Shown here: positions 1-35,090 of the stretch, piece by piece | Layout: each line of letters starts with the position of its first letter | How positions within the stretch are numbered: position 1 is the stretch's first letter | Made by a program: the position numbers and the translations under genes | The notes under the pieces: model-generated | Databases searched by the model: none | Seen by the model: the letters and a program-made list of their open reading frames with translations, nothing else | What the model was told of the DNA's origin: nothing | Assembly: GCA_029964075.1 (NCBI GenBank) | Contig: CM057146.1 | Coordinates: 7,707,501 to 7,771,500, forward strand | Direction: 5' to 3' | Origin: Patiria pectinifera | Taxonomy: Eukaryota; Echinodermata; Asteroidea; Valvatida; Asterinidae | DNA length: 64,000 nt

Positions 1-62
1 CAGAACATTTAAATGTATTGATAATTGAATAATGTAAGGTCAGGTGTGTTTGTTGGTCTTAC

Positions 63-21723
<21,661 letters not shown>

Positions 21724-24700
21724 ACTTGCCGATGTAGACAACAAGCTATGCTATCATCTGTGAGAACCACGAACCAAGTCTCAATATCTTTCATCAGTGT
21801 CTGTCAAAGGCAGAAGAATATACGAAGAAGATAAATTACGCTAATATGTCATTTAATATGACCAGATGATTGTGACCATGTATTTAACTCAAATTAATTA
21901 GCCTACGCATGTTTCAGTTGTGTGTTGTACAACAGGCAACAGGCCTTTAGAATCTTGTTGAACAAAATCTAAAAATGTATCTTAAATCTATCTGAAATCT
22001 AAGTGTTCAATAATGGAACACAAGAAAAGCTGGATGATAACGTAGAGTATCAGTGATCCTCTTTACCAATAATTAAAGAACATGAAAAATGTATTTCAGA
22101 ATGAGTACCGGTACATTTCTTATTTTGTTAGAAAATTGAATGTAAAATAAAATTCACGCTCACAGCACCTACTAGATTTCCACTTTGGGAAGAATTCCAT
22201 ATATGTGGACATCACTAATTTTTCCCTGCAGTGACCTATCATCAGCCATCAGAAAGTGATAACATGTCCTAAAAAGTCAAATTTAGCAGGGAAAATATTG
22301 AAGCATTTACTGAGAAAACACGGGGAATATTTCAGACCAGTCTCATAGGGTTTGTGCACACTAGTTATTTTAGGCTTTGTACAATTTATAAACATGGAGA
22401 AAGCTTCGTCCATGGTACAAACATGGCGAAATAAAACACACAAACATCATGACAATAGCAACTAGGGCTAGGCGGCTTGGCCTATGCAGACAAGATGGAA
22501 CGTGGAACCGAGTGGTCTACCGACACGACCGGCAGACACATATTTGTTTCCGACAAGCCATTCTAACCATGGAGAAATTCTCCATGTTCTAACTAAGGAA
22601 GATATTCCTTCTAATTTTTAACTTAATGATATTCAGGTCCCAAACCTTATTTTCATGATGCTCGTGATCTCGCTTTCACCACGAGTTCTGAAAAAAGCTG
22701 AAAACACGGTGCTAAAAATGTTACATGACCGTCGACGATTGCATTCGATTGTGACATAGCAAAGGTAGTTTCATGAAGAGCGCCACCAAGTGGTCATAGT
22801 CCATCGCAAGCTAATTCGAGGGTGTATCCCAGTATAAAAATTCAGTCCCATAGACACTAGTGGTAAATCCCCATACTTCAACACTCTTTTAAAAATACTC
22901 AAAACTCTCACTGGTTTTCAGGCTGCACAGAAAATGATGATCAACTTGTCATCATTTTCTTTTAATTTTTTGGTGGGCTGACCATAGACTTTTCGAGAAA
23001 TTTTCACCCAGCAATATTTTAAAAGTACTGATGTGCGTTTTACGAAAACAGTGCAAGATATATTTTAGGCCTAAATTTGCAAAATGGTATTCAATAAATT
23101 GAAACGAAGTGCGCGAAATTTGGCCAAAATAATGACCACTCATGTTTTCGTAAAGCCCCCTTGTCTACCAATTTAGTTTTCTTACAAGACAAACAACGAA
23201 CCTATAGCCTATGCCTACGTGATGAGTAAAAAATCTTTAAACCCGCCTAAGTTTCACAAAATAATAGACCTATTGATAAAATAATTCTAAAATGCGACCA
23301 TAGCTATATAGCTTCGCACTATATTTTATTTAAAAAGTTCATCGAAAATTACTGATTTTTATCTTTGTTAATTCAACAAATAAACATGTAATGTGCATAT
23401 TTCATGTCGCTGTCATTTCATCTATCGCACCACTTTTAATCAGAACATGAATGTTTCTACTTTTAAGACAGGATATAGCCTATGATTCAGCCAGGCCGCA
23501 GGAACCGAATTTCCTCCGTCGGGAGATGCATGGCCCGTGACGTGTTTCCGGTGTACGTGAGATCTTACGGAGCACTCACAGTATCAGGCGTGAACAGGGG
23601 CGGATCCAGAACACAATTTTTTTTTGGGGGGGGGGCCAAAAAAAAAATTGGTCCCCCCAAAAAGTGGGTAAAAAAAAAATTACGGCGTGGAGTTCGGGGA
23701 GGAGGGGGGGGCTGATTTTTTTTTTTTTTTTGATTCTAGTCTGAGTTCTGAGGTGATGCGATCTTCTTCAATTTTTTTTTTTTTGAGGTTTTGATGAAAG
23801 TGTACTCATTGCCTGCCTTTATTGCGATGTCACATAATGTCACATAAAAAAATTTGGGGGGCATTGGGGATGGCCCCCCTTATGTGAATAATTGATGTTG
23901 TGTTCCCCGTTCAGTCTCTTCAACAAATGTTTTCCCTCTTGTTTTCCTATTTTGGACGTCAGCACTGACATCTGGGTAAAAAAAATGTTTTAGGCAAACA
24001 GATCCACTTTGCGTATGCGAGCAGAAAGGCTCCCGGTCTGGGCGTCGCCAGAATTTTTTTTCTAGGTGGCCGGTGGGGGTGGGGGGCAGGCACATTTCCC
24101 CTGACAATCCTTGTACTTTCTGTAGCATATTCTCAATTTATATATTTTTTTTCGAGGGTGGGCGGGGGACATCTACCCACCCCACCCCCATTAATAGCAA
24201 TATGACCTCACACCTCTTTTTTTTTTTTTTTTTTTTAACTGTTTTTCGGGGCCTAGGGGAAGCGCCCCCCCCATTGCCCCATCCTGGCGACGCCCATGTA
24301 CATGATCGATACTGGTTGTGCGCGACGGGAACCAGCCTGCCCCGTGAGAACGGGGCCTCATTGTCTGGCAGCCAATAATTCGAAAATCTAATAAAGTAAT
24401 AATTCCATAATTAAACATCGCCGATTCTTTGATCGGTCGATGTCTCATTCCAAAGAGAATAACTTTTGTATTGCTAGAACAAAAAATAGCAATTTAGAAA
24501 ATAAATCTATTTTTCGGACTGAAAGTCTAGAATAGCACGGGGAAGACATCTTTAAGTATTCTCTATAAATGCAAATGCTGCAAGACTTGACTATAGCCAA
24601 TAGATCACCTTAGTCATATTGTCTGAGGCAGTCTTTTCACCCCCCATCTCGTACCTAGTACAAATAAAGACAATCACACACTATCGTGTCCATAAGAAAG

Positions 24701-25041
24701 ACACTTTTCTTCAATCATTGTAGGCAGGAACCACCTACAATGGTTTAGTCATATTCTAAAGTGCAATTTCGGGTGTTATTTTTTTATTAAGTTGTATTTT
24801 AGCAACCATCCACTTTTCTAAGAGGGGGGGGGGGGTGTTTGTTTTAGATATATATTTTTGTGGTGAGTTTTGATATTGTGTAGTGTTGTTTGTTCTTGTA
24901 TTTATCTTAATATATTTTATTGTTGTTAGTAACTTGTGGTGTCTTGTGTATGTGTATAACATGTTTATTTTTCTGAGGACGTATTTCAATTTTGTTATGG
25001 AATTTTACCCTGTCTTTTACCCTGTCTTTTTTTTCATTGTA

Positions 25042-25267
25042 AAAATTGATGCAAGTTAGCCTTTGGCTACAAGTTCAATTTGAATAAACCAATAATAATA
25101 ATAATAATAATATAATAATTTAATTGGACATCACCCGGACACAGCTACTGGATTGATAAAATTGATGCAAGTTAGCCTTTGGCTACAAGTTCAATTTGAA
25201 TAAACCAACAATAATAATAATAATATAATAATTTAATTGGATATCACCCGGACACAGCTACTGGATT
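25042..25267. repeat. 116-bp unit tandemly duplicated
   Basis: The unit starts AAAATTGATGCAAGTTAGCC, continues through GGCTACAAGTTCAATTTGAA and an (AAT)n run, and ends CACCCGGACACAGCTACTGG. It occurs twice in direct orientation, starting at 25042 and 25158, with only a few differences outside the (AAT)n length. Confidence 0.8.
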
Positions 25268-27991
25268 AAGACTGTTTTTGTTAAAAAAAAAATTATTTTT
25301 TTAATAAAAGTCCATAAGAAATGTAGAGAAGTTGATGAACCTACAAACTGAGAATAATAGTTCCACAGGTTGTAAAAAAAAATAAATGATCGGCAGGTTT
25401 TTTTTAAGTGGATGCTTAAAAACGACGTCATGATTGCAATTAAACCTGATCAAATACGACAACAGATCCACCTCTCCCAGAACTTTATAGGCTGTGAAAA
25501 AGTTGTAATAAATGAGGCCACTTTTTATTAGAAATTCCATTTTTTTTTAAAAGACCCTTCACGCGTGTTTGTACAATGCAAAACAAAATATTCGACAGCG
25601 ATATATTATGGTCTAGGAACTATTGAGCATAAAAAATGTACGTGTGCCATATCGTTTCCGAGATCTATTTCAGATCTATATCTGTCAGGCTTACAAGTCC
25701 TATACAACCACTGTAATACATTATTAACGTCTTGTATAAGATGCGTCCTACTTCTTTAGAGAATGAGTAATCTTGCATGATTGATAGGGTGCTTCTTCGA
25801 AAAAAAGAAGAGTATACACTAATACTACTTTAAGCAGATACCCCGTCCTAGTTTATTGGATTCATATTATAATGGCATCGAGGGACGATTCAGATCAGGT
25901 ATTGATAAAAGTGGCTTGAAAATCCATCTGCTATGGCAAGCAGCTGCGTTCGTCATTATGATGATTCTCTGCATCCGCACCTACTTGCATTCGCTGCTAA
26001 TGCATCTCCGTGCGGAGACGTATACGTACGAGCGAACGCATCACCAGTTTAGACTAAACTTGCGCAAGTCGTGTCTAGCTATATTACAAAAATATCCAAT
26101 CCGAAAGTTAAGTTATCGAAAACATTACGGAAATGCTTAATTTATCCCTTAAGGTATCCGTCTATTTGCTATACTTTTTACATAACAAAATAAATTGTGC
26201 ACTTAGGTATTTTGCTATGCAGCATTAGGAATAGCTTTCAGAGACTGGAACAAGTCTATCAATTGACGTATGACGACTTATTCGAGGCGATAGCATGGAA
26301 CTCTCAACACTCGGGCCATAGCTCCATGGTACACCTACTTGTTGTATCCTACTAGCTTGATGATTTTAATGCATGATGTGCGGTCTGCGAGTCACTCCCA
26401 GCCGTCCATATAAATGAGGACCATGCTGCCATTTCAAGCGGGAAATAAGTGAGTTTGCAGACGACAAGGAAAGGTAAGGTGAATCATGGAGCTGTGTTTA
26501 TAGCTCCATGGGTGAACTAGGCTTACTATCAGCGTGAACATTAATCGGGGAAATTCAAGTATACACAGAGCAATTGTAAGGTACATATTGTATTGAAACA
26601 AGATGTGGCAAGGGGTAAAATATAAAACCAAAGCCCATTTTTATATAGAGCGCTTGCATTGCAGCCATCTTGGAGGTGGTGTGTGTTTTTTTTCAACAGT
26701 GATACGCATGAGCACTCGGACCTCTTGTGAATTCATTGTTATTTGTTAATGAATAAACATAACAGAACACCGTATTAAGATAGCTGCTGAACTTAATCAA
26801 TCTACGGTACAACTGAACGCAATTCTATTAACAATTCTAATAAAGGTATGGCGTTTTTACACTTAAGAAGTGATATTTCATAGAATGTTGTGTGTTACGT
26901 GCCCTATAGATGATGCCTTCCTATGTGTTCTTGCCATAGTTATGAGATTAAAAACGGGACACTGTTATTTGTTAAATGAGTAAACGCAACAATTCCTCAT
27001 ATCAAAGAAAGACTCGAAAATACACGAGTGCCCATTCAACCCATGCATGCTTTTCATATGTGGAACTTAACGGTTATATACCAAAGCAATAACGTGTACC
27101 ATTATCTCCCAGTAGACCGAGCATTAGTATCTCATGACTCGTGACAAGCAAGCTGAAACCATGCGTGTTAAATAGAGCAGCTAAACCTGTCGCCTTGCGT
27201 GGAAATTATGTATGAGAATAATGATTATTCCTTGACTACGGGCGGCAACATCTTATCAACGTTCAGTCAGTGTACACACACGCGCGAAATGCCTTGCGTG
27301 GTCCGCTCTCTAGACAATCATAACGATGCCATTTTTCATTAAAATTTTATGCATTGCGTGTGAAAATGCAAAATCACCCATCAAACGTGATGAAGAATAA
27401 ATGGAGCACATAATTTCAAATAAATATTTATGAGAAAATGTGTGCGTCTTGCAAAATTGCTAAGGAATTGCGGTATTTTTAAAAAATTTATAAATAGTTT
27501 ATTGCATTAGATGCTGGAATTTGTCTCAAATAATTCTTTCCATAAGCGGGTAAAGGTACGCACACTGTCAGCACAAGATACGTTTTCCATTAGTGTTCAG
27601 AACCCAAATGTCTTTTCAACAACCTGTGACCGCCTACAGCGTCTCTCCCAAGTGTTCAGAAGTCCATTTAAAATACTGAAATTTCCCACACGACGAGAGT
27701 TATTTTCATATTTACCTTAAGGCACCAATTTCCTTTTTGTGTTTCTGTCGCAGTGAAATGTCTTAGGAGACATTCTTTCTAAGTTAAATGAGAGTGCCTG
27801 TTGTGATCTCTTTTGGAAATTATCCGCACAAATAATGCCCCACACGAGACGTATTTCATATGGGAATAAAGGAGGATTTCTATTAAGATAATGGTCTCCG
27901 CCGTTAGAAAAGAAGTGAAAGGAATTTGTGTCACTTTCAGAAAACACAAAGATCAATTGAATTTTCGACTTCAATCATTCAATCTTTTCTA

Positions 27992-28262
27992 CAGGGTGAG
28001 TAAAAAAAAAAAGGAAATGAAGTTCTGCATGTAGCACTTTCAAAATCTAGGATATGAGAGCCCAATTGATATGCTTTATTTTAGTACAAGAATCATTCAA
28101 ATCACTCATATATACTTTTCAAGTTATACGAAATTTTATACACAAACACATAGTTTAAGGTTCTGTCCACGGATCACAAAAATGGTAAGAGCTCTATCAG
28201 CAAAAACGAAAACAATTCACATAGGAATGATGTGACATTTTGGGTTTCCTTATCCCACTCTG
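27992..28262. mobile_element. CAGGG-ended MITE family B, copy 1
   Basis: Begins CAGGGTGAGTAAAAAA and ends TTATCCCACTCTG, with TA at both flanks. It contains GCACTTTCAAAATC, TTTAGTACAAGAATCATTCA and GTTCTGTCCACGGATCAC. These segments also occur in the copies at 39150-39652 and 62728-63412. Confidence 0.65.
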
Positions 28263-28537
28263 TATTTCACCGCAGAGATAACTCCCATTATATACATTAT
28301 TCTAGAAGAAGCTTTAAACGAGGTCGATGAACGCGGGTACGGGTGGACCATCCGTGGGTGGACCGGACCCAGTAGCCTGAATGCATATTTCACTTTAAAT
28401 GACGTCAGTAAAGAACACGACTTAATATTTAAAAAATATGTAATTTAAAGTCAAATCTGACCACTTTAAAAAGTGTGAGATGATGTGCCATGAATCATGA
28501 CGTACAAATTGAAATTCTTGAGCTGTCTGCCGGTGCT

Positions 28538-28922
28538 AATAAGCCATTTGCGAGTAACCTATACCCTTTGGGATTTACATTTGAAAAACGTCTGGTACAA
28601 TGACTTGCTCAGAATGCTTGGCACATTTTAACTTTGAATTCTCCAGACCAAAGACACTGTTGCTAATCACAAGATTCGGGGCAAGCTCTTGCATAGTTAC
28701 GTAAGAGACGCTCAGCACCAATACATCGTTCACAATGGGTGAGAATGGCACAAAGACACCAGACCATGCCGGAGCTGGGGGTTGCTAGCGTAAGGCTTGC
28801 CCCGAATCACGTGATATAGTAACAGTCTCTTTGGTCGGAGGAATGCTAGGTTAAAACGTGCAAAGCATTGTATTAAGTCAGCGTTCCAGATTTTATTCAA
28901 ATTTAACTCGCAAATGGCTTAT
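28538..28922. mobile_element. Foldback element, about 385 bp
   Basis: The left arm starts AATAAGCCATTTGCGAGT and the right arm ends ACTCGCAAATGGCTTATT. The arms pair imperfectly over about 130 bp; GATTCGGGGCAAGC on the left mirrors GCTTGCCCCGAATC on the right. No reading frame. Confidence 0.65.
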
Positions 28923-30337
28923 TGATTTCGAGTAGTGGTCGTATAGAATATGTACGAAGAATCTCAAACAATTAAAGCTAATGTCGTTTAAATTGTACCT
29001 GTATAGAAATCATAAATTGATACATCTGCAGGACTATACTAAACAGATACATGTACATACACCACCCGATTACCCATACAAGTTAATGCGCATTAGCTGT
29101 TGCGACCAGACATAATGTTAGTCACCTGCAGTCTCATTCAGTGCTTTTCCACATAAGAAACGCGAAATCATGAGTCATTGTAGGATCGCGCTATGAAGCC
29201 ACAATTCATAATAATGCAAAAACGGGCCACGGGTTCGTCTGGTGACCCGAGAACGCAAGCCGGCGCTGCCGGGCTCCGTCTGGTCATAGCAAAGTAACTC
29301 AATACGCCGAACGCTAGGAATCTTGAACATAATATGTCGTATTCTAGCAACGGCTTATACCCGTGGAAAAAAAATACAAGTTGGCCTAGCCTATATGCCT
29401 TGGCCTACCCGCAAAATTGCAAAAAAAAAAACATTCATCGATGGTTTGTATTATATCATGGGTCCAAACACAAGTATGGAGATAAGTGCGCAAATACGGA
29501 TTTATTAAAAATATATATATAGCCACTTTAAGTGGGGCAGGTCGGCATTGGCGCACTGAAACACCTGCCACATTGAGTACATTAATAGACGGAGATTAAA
29601 CCACGAGCAACGGATCGAAGCCTTGAATGGCAAAACGCCGAATGGAACGTGTTGACCGTGGTCGTTCGAAATGTCACGCATAAGCTTTAAAAAAAACCTT
29701 TTCTCCGTTTGGAAACGGGACATGCGGACGGAACGGGTATACTGTGTACTAGAGGAAAGCAAAATGTGATGTGGTATTTCTGATACAGCATTCAATATTT
29801 TAGTCCAGATTGCAAAATTTAACTGTTTTCTGAAAAGAGTATTCAAGGCATAATGCGTTCGGTTTTAACGTTTATATAACGCTATACATTAGCGTTGCTT
29901 TATATACGCAACGAACATTTTTACCATTGGGTATTCAGCTGAGATATGATCATGCATTCAATTCAAGCGCTTCGCACATCAATGCAACCGTGCAGATATA
30001 CATTTAACAGGACCCATGCAGTATGTCCTATATACTGCTTTATCTTTATTCCTTGCACTCAGTGAACATGTAAAAAAACCAACATTGCTCAAAATCTTAA
30101 AAAGGATGCAGACCATGCTAACGAAGGTAAAGAAAGCCAATAAATGATTGTTTTCTTCCAAATGATAACCTATCGATCATATCCTCACTTTGAGCAAATA
30201 TTTTCTGGTATAGGTATAGACACGTGTCCGGTCAATTGCAAATGTTCCTACTACTAGTGTCAGTATTTTCACGTGAAGACAAAGTGAATTTCTTTTGGAT
30301 GTGTTTGAAATCTTCTCCTTTGTATTTTCCCTCTAGT

Positions 30338-33300
30338 ATGGCAGCCTTTGGCGACCCAGTCCCCGATATGGACCCATCAGATGAATGCACGAGGCTGAGG
30401 ACAGGCTATCTAGACCAACTCAATCTGGACAACGGCAAAGTCAGAAAGGTAACAATAGTACACTGGGGTGCGTTGCACTTACGCGAACTTATGCGAACGT
30501 TTGTCAACGTTTGCGCGGGTGGGACCGACTGTTTGCAACCAACGTTTGCGAACGCTAGCAACCAAGGTGAACGGTCTTTCTAGCCCGAGTCGGTCACTAT
30601 GTTTTCCAAAATGGTTGAGACACACAATGAGCGTAATGATCTAATCGGGCTGAAAAAATAATGTCGGCAATGTTTCCGCATTAAGTTCATTTTCATTGTG
30701 TAACATTTTGCTTCCAGTCACAATACACGTTTCGATGACATAAAAACCCCTGTTATCCAAACAGTGACACGCGTAGGATTGGCATACATGGCGCCGTCAT
30801 TTTGAAGACCGATTTTCGACGACATTATCGTTCCATATGGGGTTGGTGTATTTACGCAGGGCCAAGATAACGAACGCAAACACGTTCGCATGACTGGGAC
30901 GAACTCTTGAATATCGTGTTCATTTGTGGGAGGGGACAACAAGATGCAGGATGGGGGTGGGGGCGCAGGGCCGGACTTTGAATGTTGATGTTTTACAAAT
31001 ACTGAATTTGTTTGTTTGGTTCTGTTAGTACAATAATATTTTTTTACGTGTCAAAACACTAGAGGGAGGAGGCACAAATCAACAAATCCAACATGCAAAC
31101 TCCATATCCCAAACTTTACCAGACTTAGCTCCCGGATCAGGTAGCATTCAGTTTACAAAATGAAAGTGAACAACATTTCACTGGTCAATGATTTGTTTTT
31201 ATTCTCCCACATGGATTTTTCTCCTTCTCAGAGATGGGTGGTATTTCAAGGGAATCAACAATCCGGTAAGATCTGGTTCTTGTATAATAGACTCATCCGT
31301 GTGTCCATCCAACATTCTTCATGCGCAATTTTTTTCATGGGCAATTATTTTTTCATGCGCTCCCTGTTGTAGTTATGATTTATTTGATCATCATTCACCA
31401 TGGCAATCTGTAACTGTTGTTTGCTTAATATTTATCTGTCTCGTCGATCGTAAACACCAACCTTTTCTTATTTGGGGTGTCATCACAAATTGACATGGGG
31501 AAGGGCGTCAATCGCTTTTCAAAAGAGGGGGGGGGGGATATACCTTGATCAGAACTATAGTGCGAGCGCGAAGCCCTAACGGCGTGGGGTTTGATTCTAG
31601 ATGCTCTGAGGTGTGAACTGAGGCAATTTCTGACCACTGTGACCAATTTCTTTTAGCAAATGATCATCTTTTTTCGAGTTTGGAGTCATTGAATCAGCTA
31701 TTTTGAGCTATGAATCATGTTTATGTAGGCTACAATATCTATTCGGGGACAAGAAGTGGGGGGGGGGGGGACAAACGATATGATATCCCCCCCCCTTCAC
31801 TTGATGTGCGTTCCCTGCACAACATTGCAACACCATTAAAAACTCATTTCAGCGCCTCTGTACTTTGAAAACAAAAATGGAATAGTACCAGTGCCTTCCT
31901 CCAGGTCTCTTCCAGATGAAAATCTACAAGAACGACAAGGAGAAGATCCTCAAGAGCTCCTACACCCTGACCAAGGAGACACTGGTGGGCACCGAGCGAG
32001 GCGCGCTCCAGAAGCCCAAGAAGAAGCGCGAGAAGTCGGCCTACTGGGCCGTCATCCTGGTCACCGACACCGTGGTGTTTCAGGAACCTGCGATGTGGGA
32101 CCAGGGTGGCATCGGCATGGAGCTGCGGTCCTGGGACACTGTGGTCAAGTCGTACTTCAGCAATGGTACGATCATGCATGATCAATACCCCCCCCCCCAC
32201 ACCCCTCGCTTTAGATGATAATTTTTATAGTGCGTGACATTTGACACATTATTATCCCTAACATTTAGTTTAAAACTAAGATGGCGTAGCCGAATTTGCC
32301 CCCTGACAAATTAGTGGTGGCCATTCTCGCAAAACACATTGTGTCTTGTTTTCTTGATCATTATTTTGGGTAGTTTTTGCATTATAGACCATTCTACGCT
32401 TGGTTGTCAAACTGCATTTTGCCAACCACGGGTTGCAAAACTATGGAAGGTCCAACACTGCAAAAATGAAGGAGAGTTATTACAGATAACCAAACATTAT
32501 TTCATCGTTGGAAATACAACATTTTCAACAAAGCTACAACATGTACAACGCAATTCCTAAACATGCCTTTTTACTTTGTATTGAGGGCGTTATGGGGCCT
32601 TTTTTTTGAAAAATATGTTGCCAACCACGGCTTCAATTCATGCACTTGCGGCAGCACATATAAAATGGCGCCAATGTCTACAAGGAAAAGAAAGGTGCAT
32701 TTGGTAAAGCATAATCTAACTGATTACCAAATGACTTCATGAATTTCTGTGCACCGAACTGGACGATGCCGCAATACCAATTAATATAGATTAGTTCCCG
32801 GTCCCGTCACTTAACATTCCATTTTCGGATGACATTGGGTCAGGAACCTGACCAAAATGACACCGTTTTCGTCTACACAAGAAACGACAATCACCACACC
32901 TCTAAAAACGCCACATTTGTTTTCTTAATCTTTCAGAGAGTTGGGTGGTGAAAACACTAAAAGGCTTCGTGGCACCCGAGTTCCAGATGACCCTTCACGT
33001 CACCCGTCACGCATTGAGCCTGGTCACCATGAACCCACCCAAGTGCTGCAAGCGATTGGAACTGTCCCGAATCTCCGACTATTGGTCCAGGGACGGCATA
33101 TTCTACTTTAAGGTGGATGTTGCGTCCAGTGCCGAAGCAGGTACAAACAAGATAGGAAAAAGAGACCATTCATCGCAAAATTTATAAAGGAAAGAACGAA
33201 GTATGCATATTTACTGTTTTCACCATTATATTAATTGGAACAAAATCTACGCCGTACTTTTCCAGTCTGTCGGTACCATACTAGTTGGTAATCTTATCAC

Positions 33301-33972
33301 ACTAATCCATTAACATTTTGTGAGCTCCCTTTCGACTTGGCAGGAAGTTGTTTTCTCTTTGCTCAACTTTCCTCTTCAGATTTCGAAATGAAGGCGGAGT
33401 CGGAGTCCCACGCGAGACGCATCCGACTGTGTTTAGACAGAGTGCTGGCACCGGTCGGCTTACCGCCACTGGACCTCAGCTCCGATCGCCCACCGCTGCC
33501 CAGCGATAGGGCGCCATCTCCCGGTACGAAATTCAAACAAAGTTCGCTCAAACTCACCTCCATATTAGTTTTAAACCTTTGCCATGATTTTCGAATTCTG
33601 CATCATTGCACGAAAATTTACCTGCATTGATCACTGAGGCATGAGTTAGTTACCCAGAAGTCTTTGCGTTTCCTTCTCAGTACTTTGTGAACCACTACCA
33701 CGCTATGTCGAAAACAAAGTAGACTCTAGGGACGAGGTTGCGAAGGAGATTAGCCGTCACCAGCGCGCACCAAGCGCCTGAATTTGTGAATTGTGTTTAT
33801 CATGCTTATTAAAGATTACGTTTTGGGAGCCAGATGTTGCAGTTATTATGTTCACTCTTTCTTTGTCACTTTCCCCTCCGTATTCCCTGCAGAGAGGTAC
33901 ACCCCGTCTCCAACGCTTCAGAAGAAGTTCCCGACAATAGCGCCCTCACTGCTCGGCGGGGAAGAGCTATGA
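30338..33972 (+). CDS. DOK/DOK7-like adaptor protein 1 (PH + IRS-type PTB), 277 aa
   Basis: Exons: 30338-30448, 31232-31265, 31905-32165, 32937-33140, 33380-33523, 33893-33972. All have AG/GT borders, and phases after exon 1 are uniform (0, then 1 throughout). The first half is a PH-like domain: RTGYLDQL, then KRWVVFQG, FQMKIYKNDKEKIL and YWAVILVTDTVVF. It is followed directly by an IRS/PTB-like domain: SWVVKTLKG, FQMTLHVTRHALSLVTMNPP, LELSRISDYWSRDG and a final helix HARRIRLCLDRVLA. The short C-tail contains PPLPSDRAPSP. This order, with hardly any linker, fits DOK7 better than DOK1-3. Such adaptors couple membrane phosphoinositides to receptor tyrosine kinases. Upstream TTTTCCCTCTAG is an acceptor two bases before ATG, so a noncoding first exon is likely. 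The paralogue is 3.2 kb downstream on the same strand. Family is fairly sure, subfamily is inferred. Confidence 0.85.
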
Positions 33973-34430
33973 TTTTAATTGGCCAGTGTAAATGACGGAT
34001 GAACCAATGGTCTTGATTGGAGAGATTGTTGTTTAACCTGATGACCGAGACACAAGATTGAGACAATGTGTGGAAGCAGAAACAGAGACCGACTAGGCAT
34101 AATAGCTGGTATCCTGCTCCATGAACCAACTCCATGATCATTCTAGGCCACACGATCTAAACAAGGGTACGTTCGAACGGCTACGGCTTGATACGCATGC
34201 GCTTACGGAAGCGGTGACAGTCACTTGCCATAGACACGTGTCTTACCGACGACGTCCAAATTAAATTTGGACGCGAAACCTGTTTTCAACTTCTCGCTCA
34301 TTAAATGTGTCCTGTCCTTGGCAACGGGGTAACCATGGTGCCATGATGCAGTTCTAGTGGAATGTTCTTGTAGCCCTGTGACCCAAAATTTCAACACTTA
34401 AAACCTTACACAAAATTACATAATAGCCTA

Positions 34431-34573
34431 CAGGCATGCAACTGGGAAATCACAAAAAAAGAGGAAATTCAAATTTTTCCCAGACTTTGTACAGTGTTTT
34501 TCTATTTTCAATGGCACACATGGGAAGTAAAAAAAGAGGAAATCAGCTGATCCAAGGAAAAGTTGCATGCCTG
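34431..34573. mobile_element. Short MITE with CAGGCATGCAACT ends, copy 1
   Basis: A 143-bp element, left end CAGGCATGCAACTGGGAAA, right end AGTTGCATGCCTG. ATAATAGC occurs on both sides, suggesting an 8-bp hAT-type target duplication. The second copy at 37308-37451 has the same interior (GACTTTGTACAGTGTTTT, GAGGAAATCAGCTGATC). Confidence 0.7.
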
Positions 34574-34799
34574 ATAATAGCACAATGCATTGGACTGAGC
34601 TGGGCGATAGACCCTTTATCCACATACATAGCAGCTTTACGGACCAAGGCCACGTCTGAATTGGGGAATTTTGTGGCTACGACTTCGATTGGTTTCAAAT
34701 CGGCGCGCATCCGATGAACGGCCGTAGCCATAGACAACAATGCCTATAATTGACACGAACTACCCAACCGATCATAAATTTTAAAGGTTATTTAATTGT

Positions 34800-35090
34800 T
34801 GTTCAAAATATACTATTGCTTAATTATGGAAACGTTTATCGTCGATCAAAATATTATAATTCTTAACCATAATGGAACGTTTATCAATCAAAACATTATA
34901 AGCCTTAATTATAATGGAAACGTTATCGAACAAAATATTATAACTCTTAATTGTAATGGAAACGTTTATCGTCGATCAAATAATGGAAACGATTGTCGAA
35001 CAAAATATCATAATTCTTAATTATAATGGAAACGTTTATTGTCGATCAAAATATTATAATTCTGAATTACAATGGAAACGTTACACTCTT
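34800..35090. repeat. AT-rich minisatellite, unit about 46 bp, around six copies
   Basis: Repeated motif AATGGAAACGTTTATC, then GTCGATCAAAATATTATAAT and TCTTAATTAT. Units vary in length and one is truncated. Open frames crossing it are repeat artefacts. Confidence 0.75.

Larger units (their letters stand above)
21724..30337. other. 8.6-kb spacer between ERCC6 and the DOK-like genes; no gene seen
   Basis: The first part must hold the ERCC6 5' UTR and promoter; no TATA box or other element could be placed with confidence. The rest holds poly-G/poly-T tracts (23620-23790, 24050-24290, 24820-24840), a tandem duplication (25042-25267), two foldback elements, and segments repeated elsewhere in the window (22263-22362, 22836-22998). 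Open frames are short and look random. A 5' UTR exon of the first DOK-like gene probably lies near the right end. Confidence 0.6.

Noticed and set aside
23482..24448. Glycine- and proline-rich frames
   Set aside because: Products of poly-G, poly-C and poly-T tracts, not of coding sequence.
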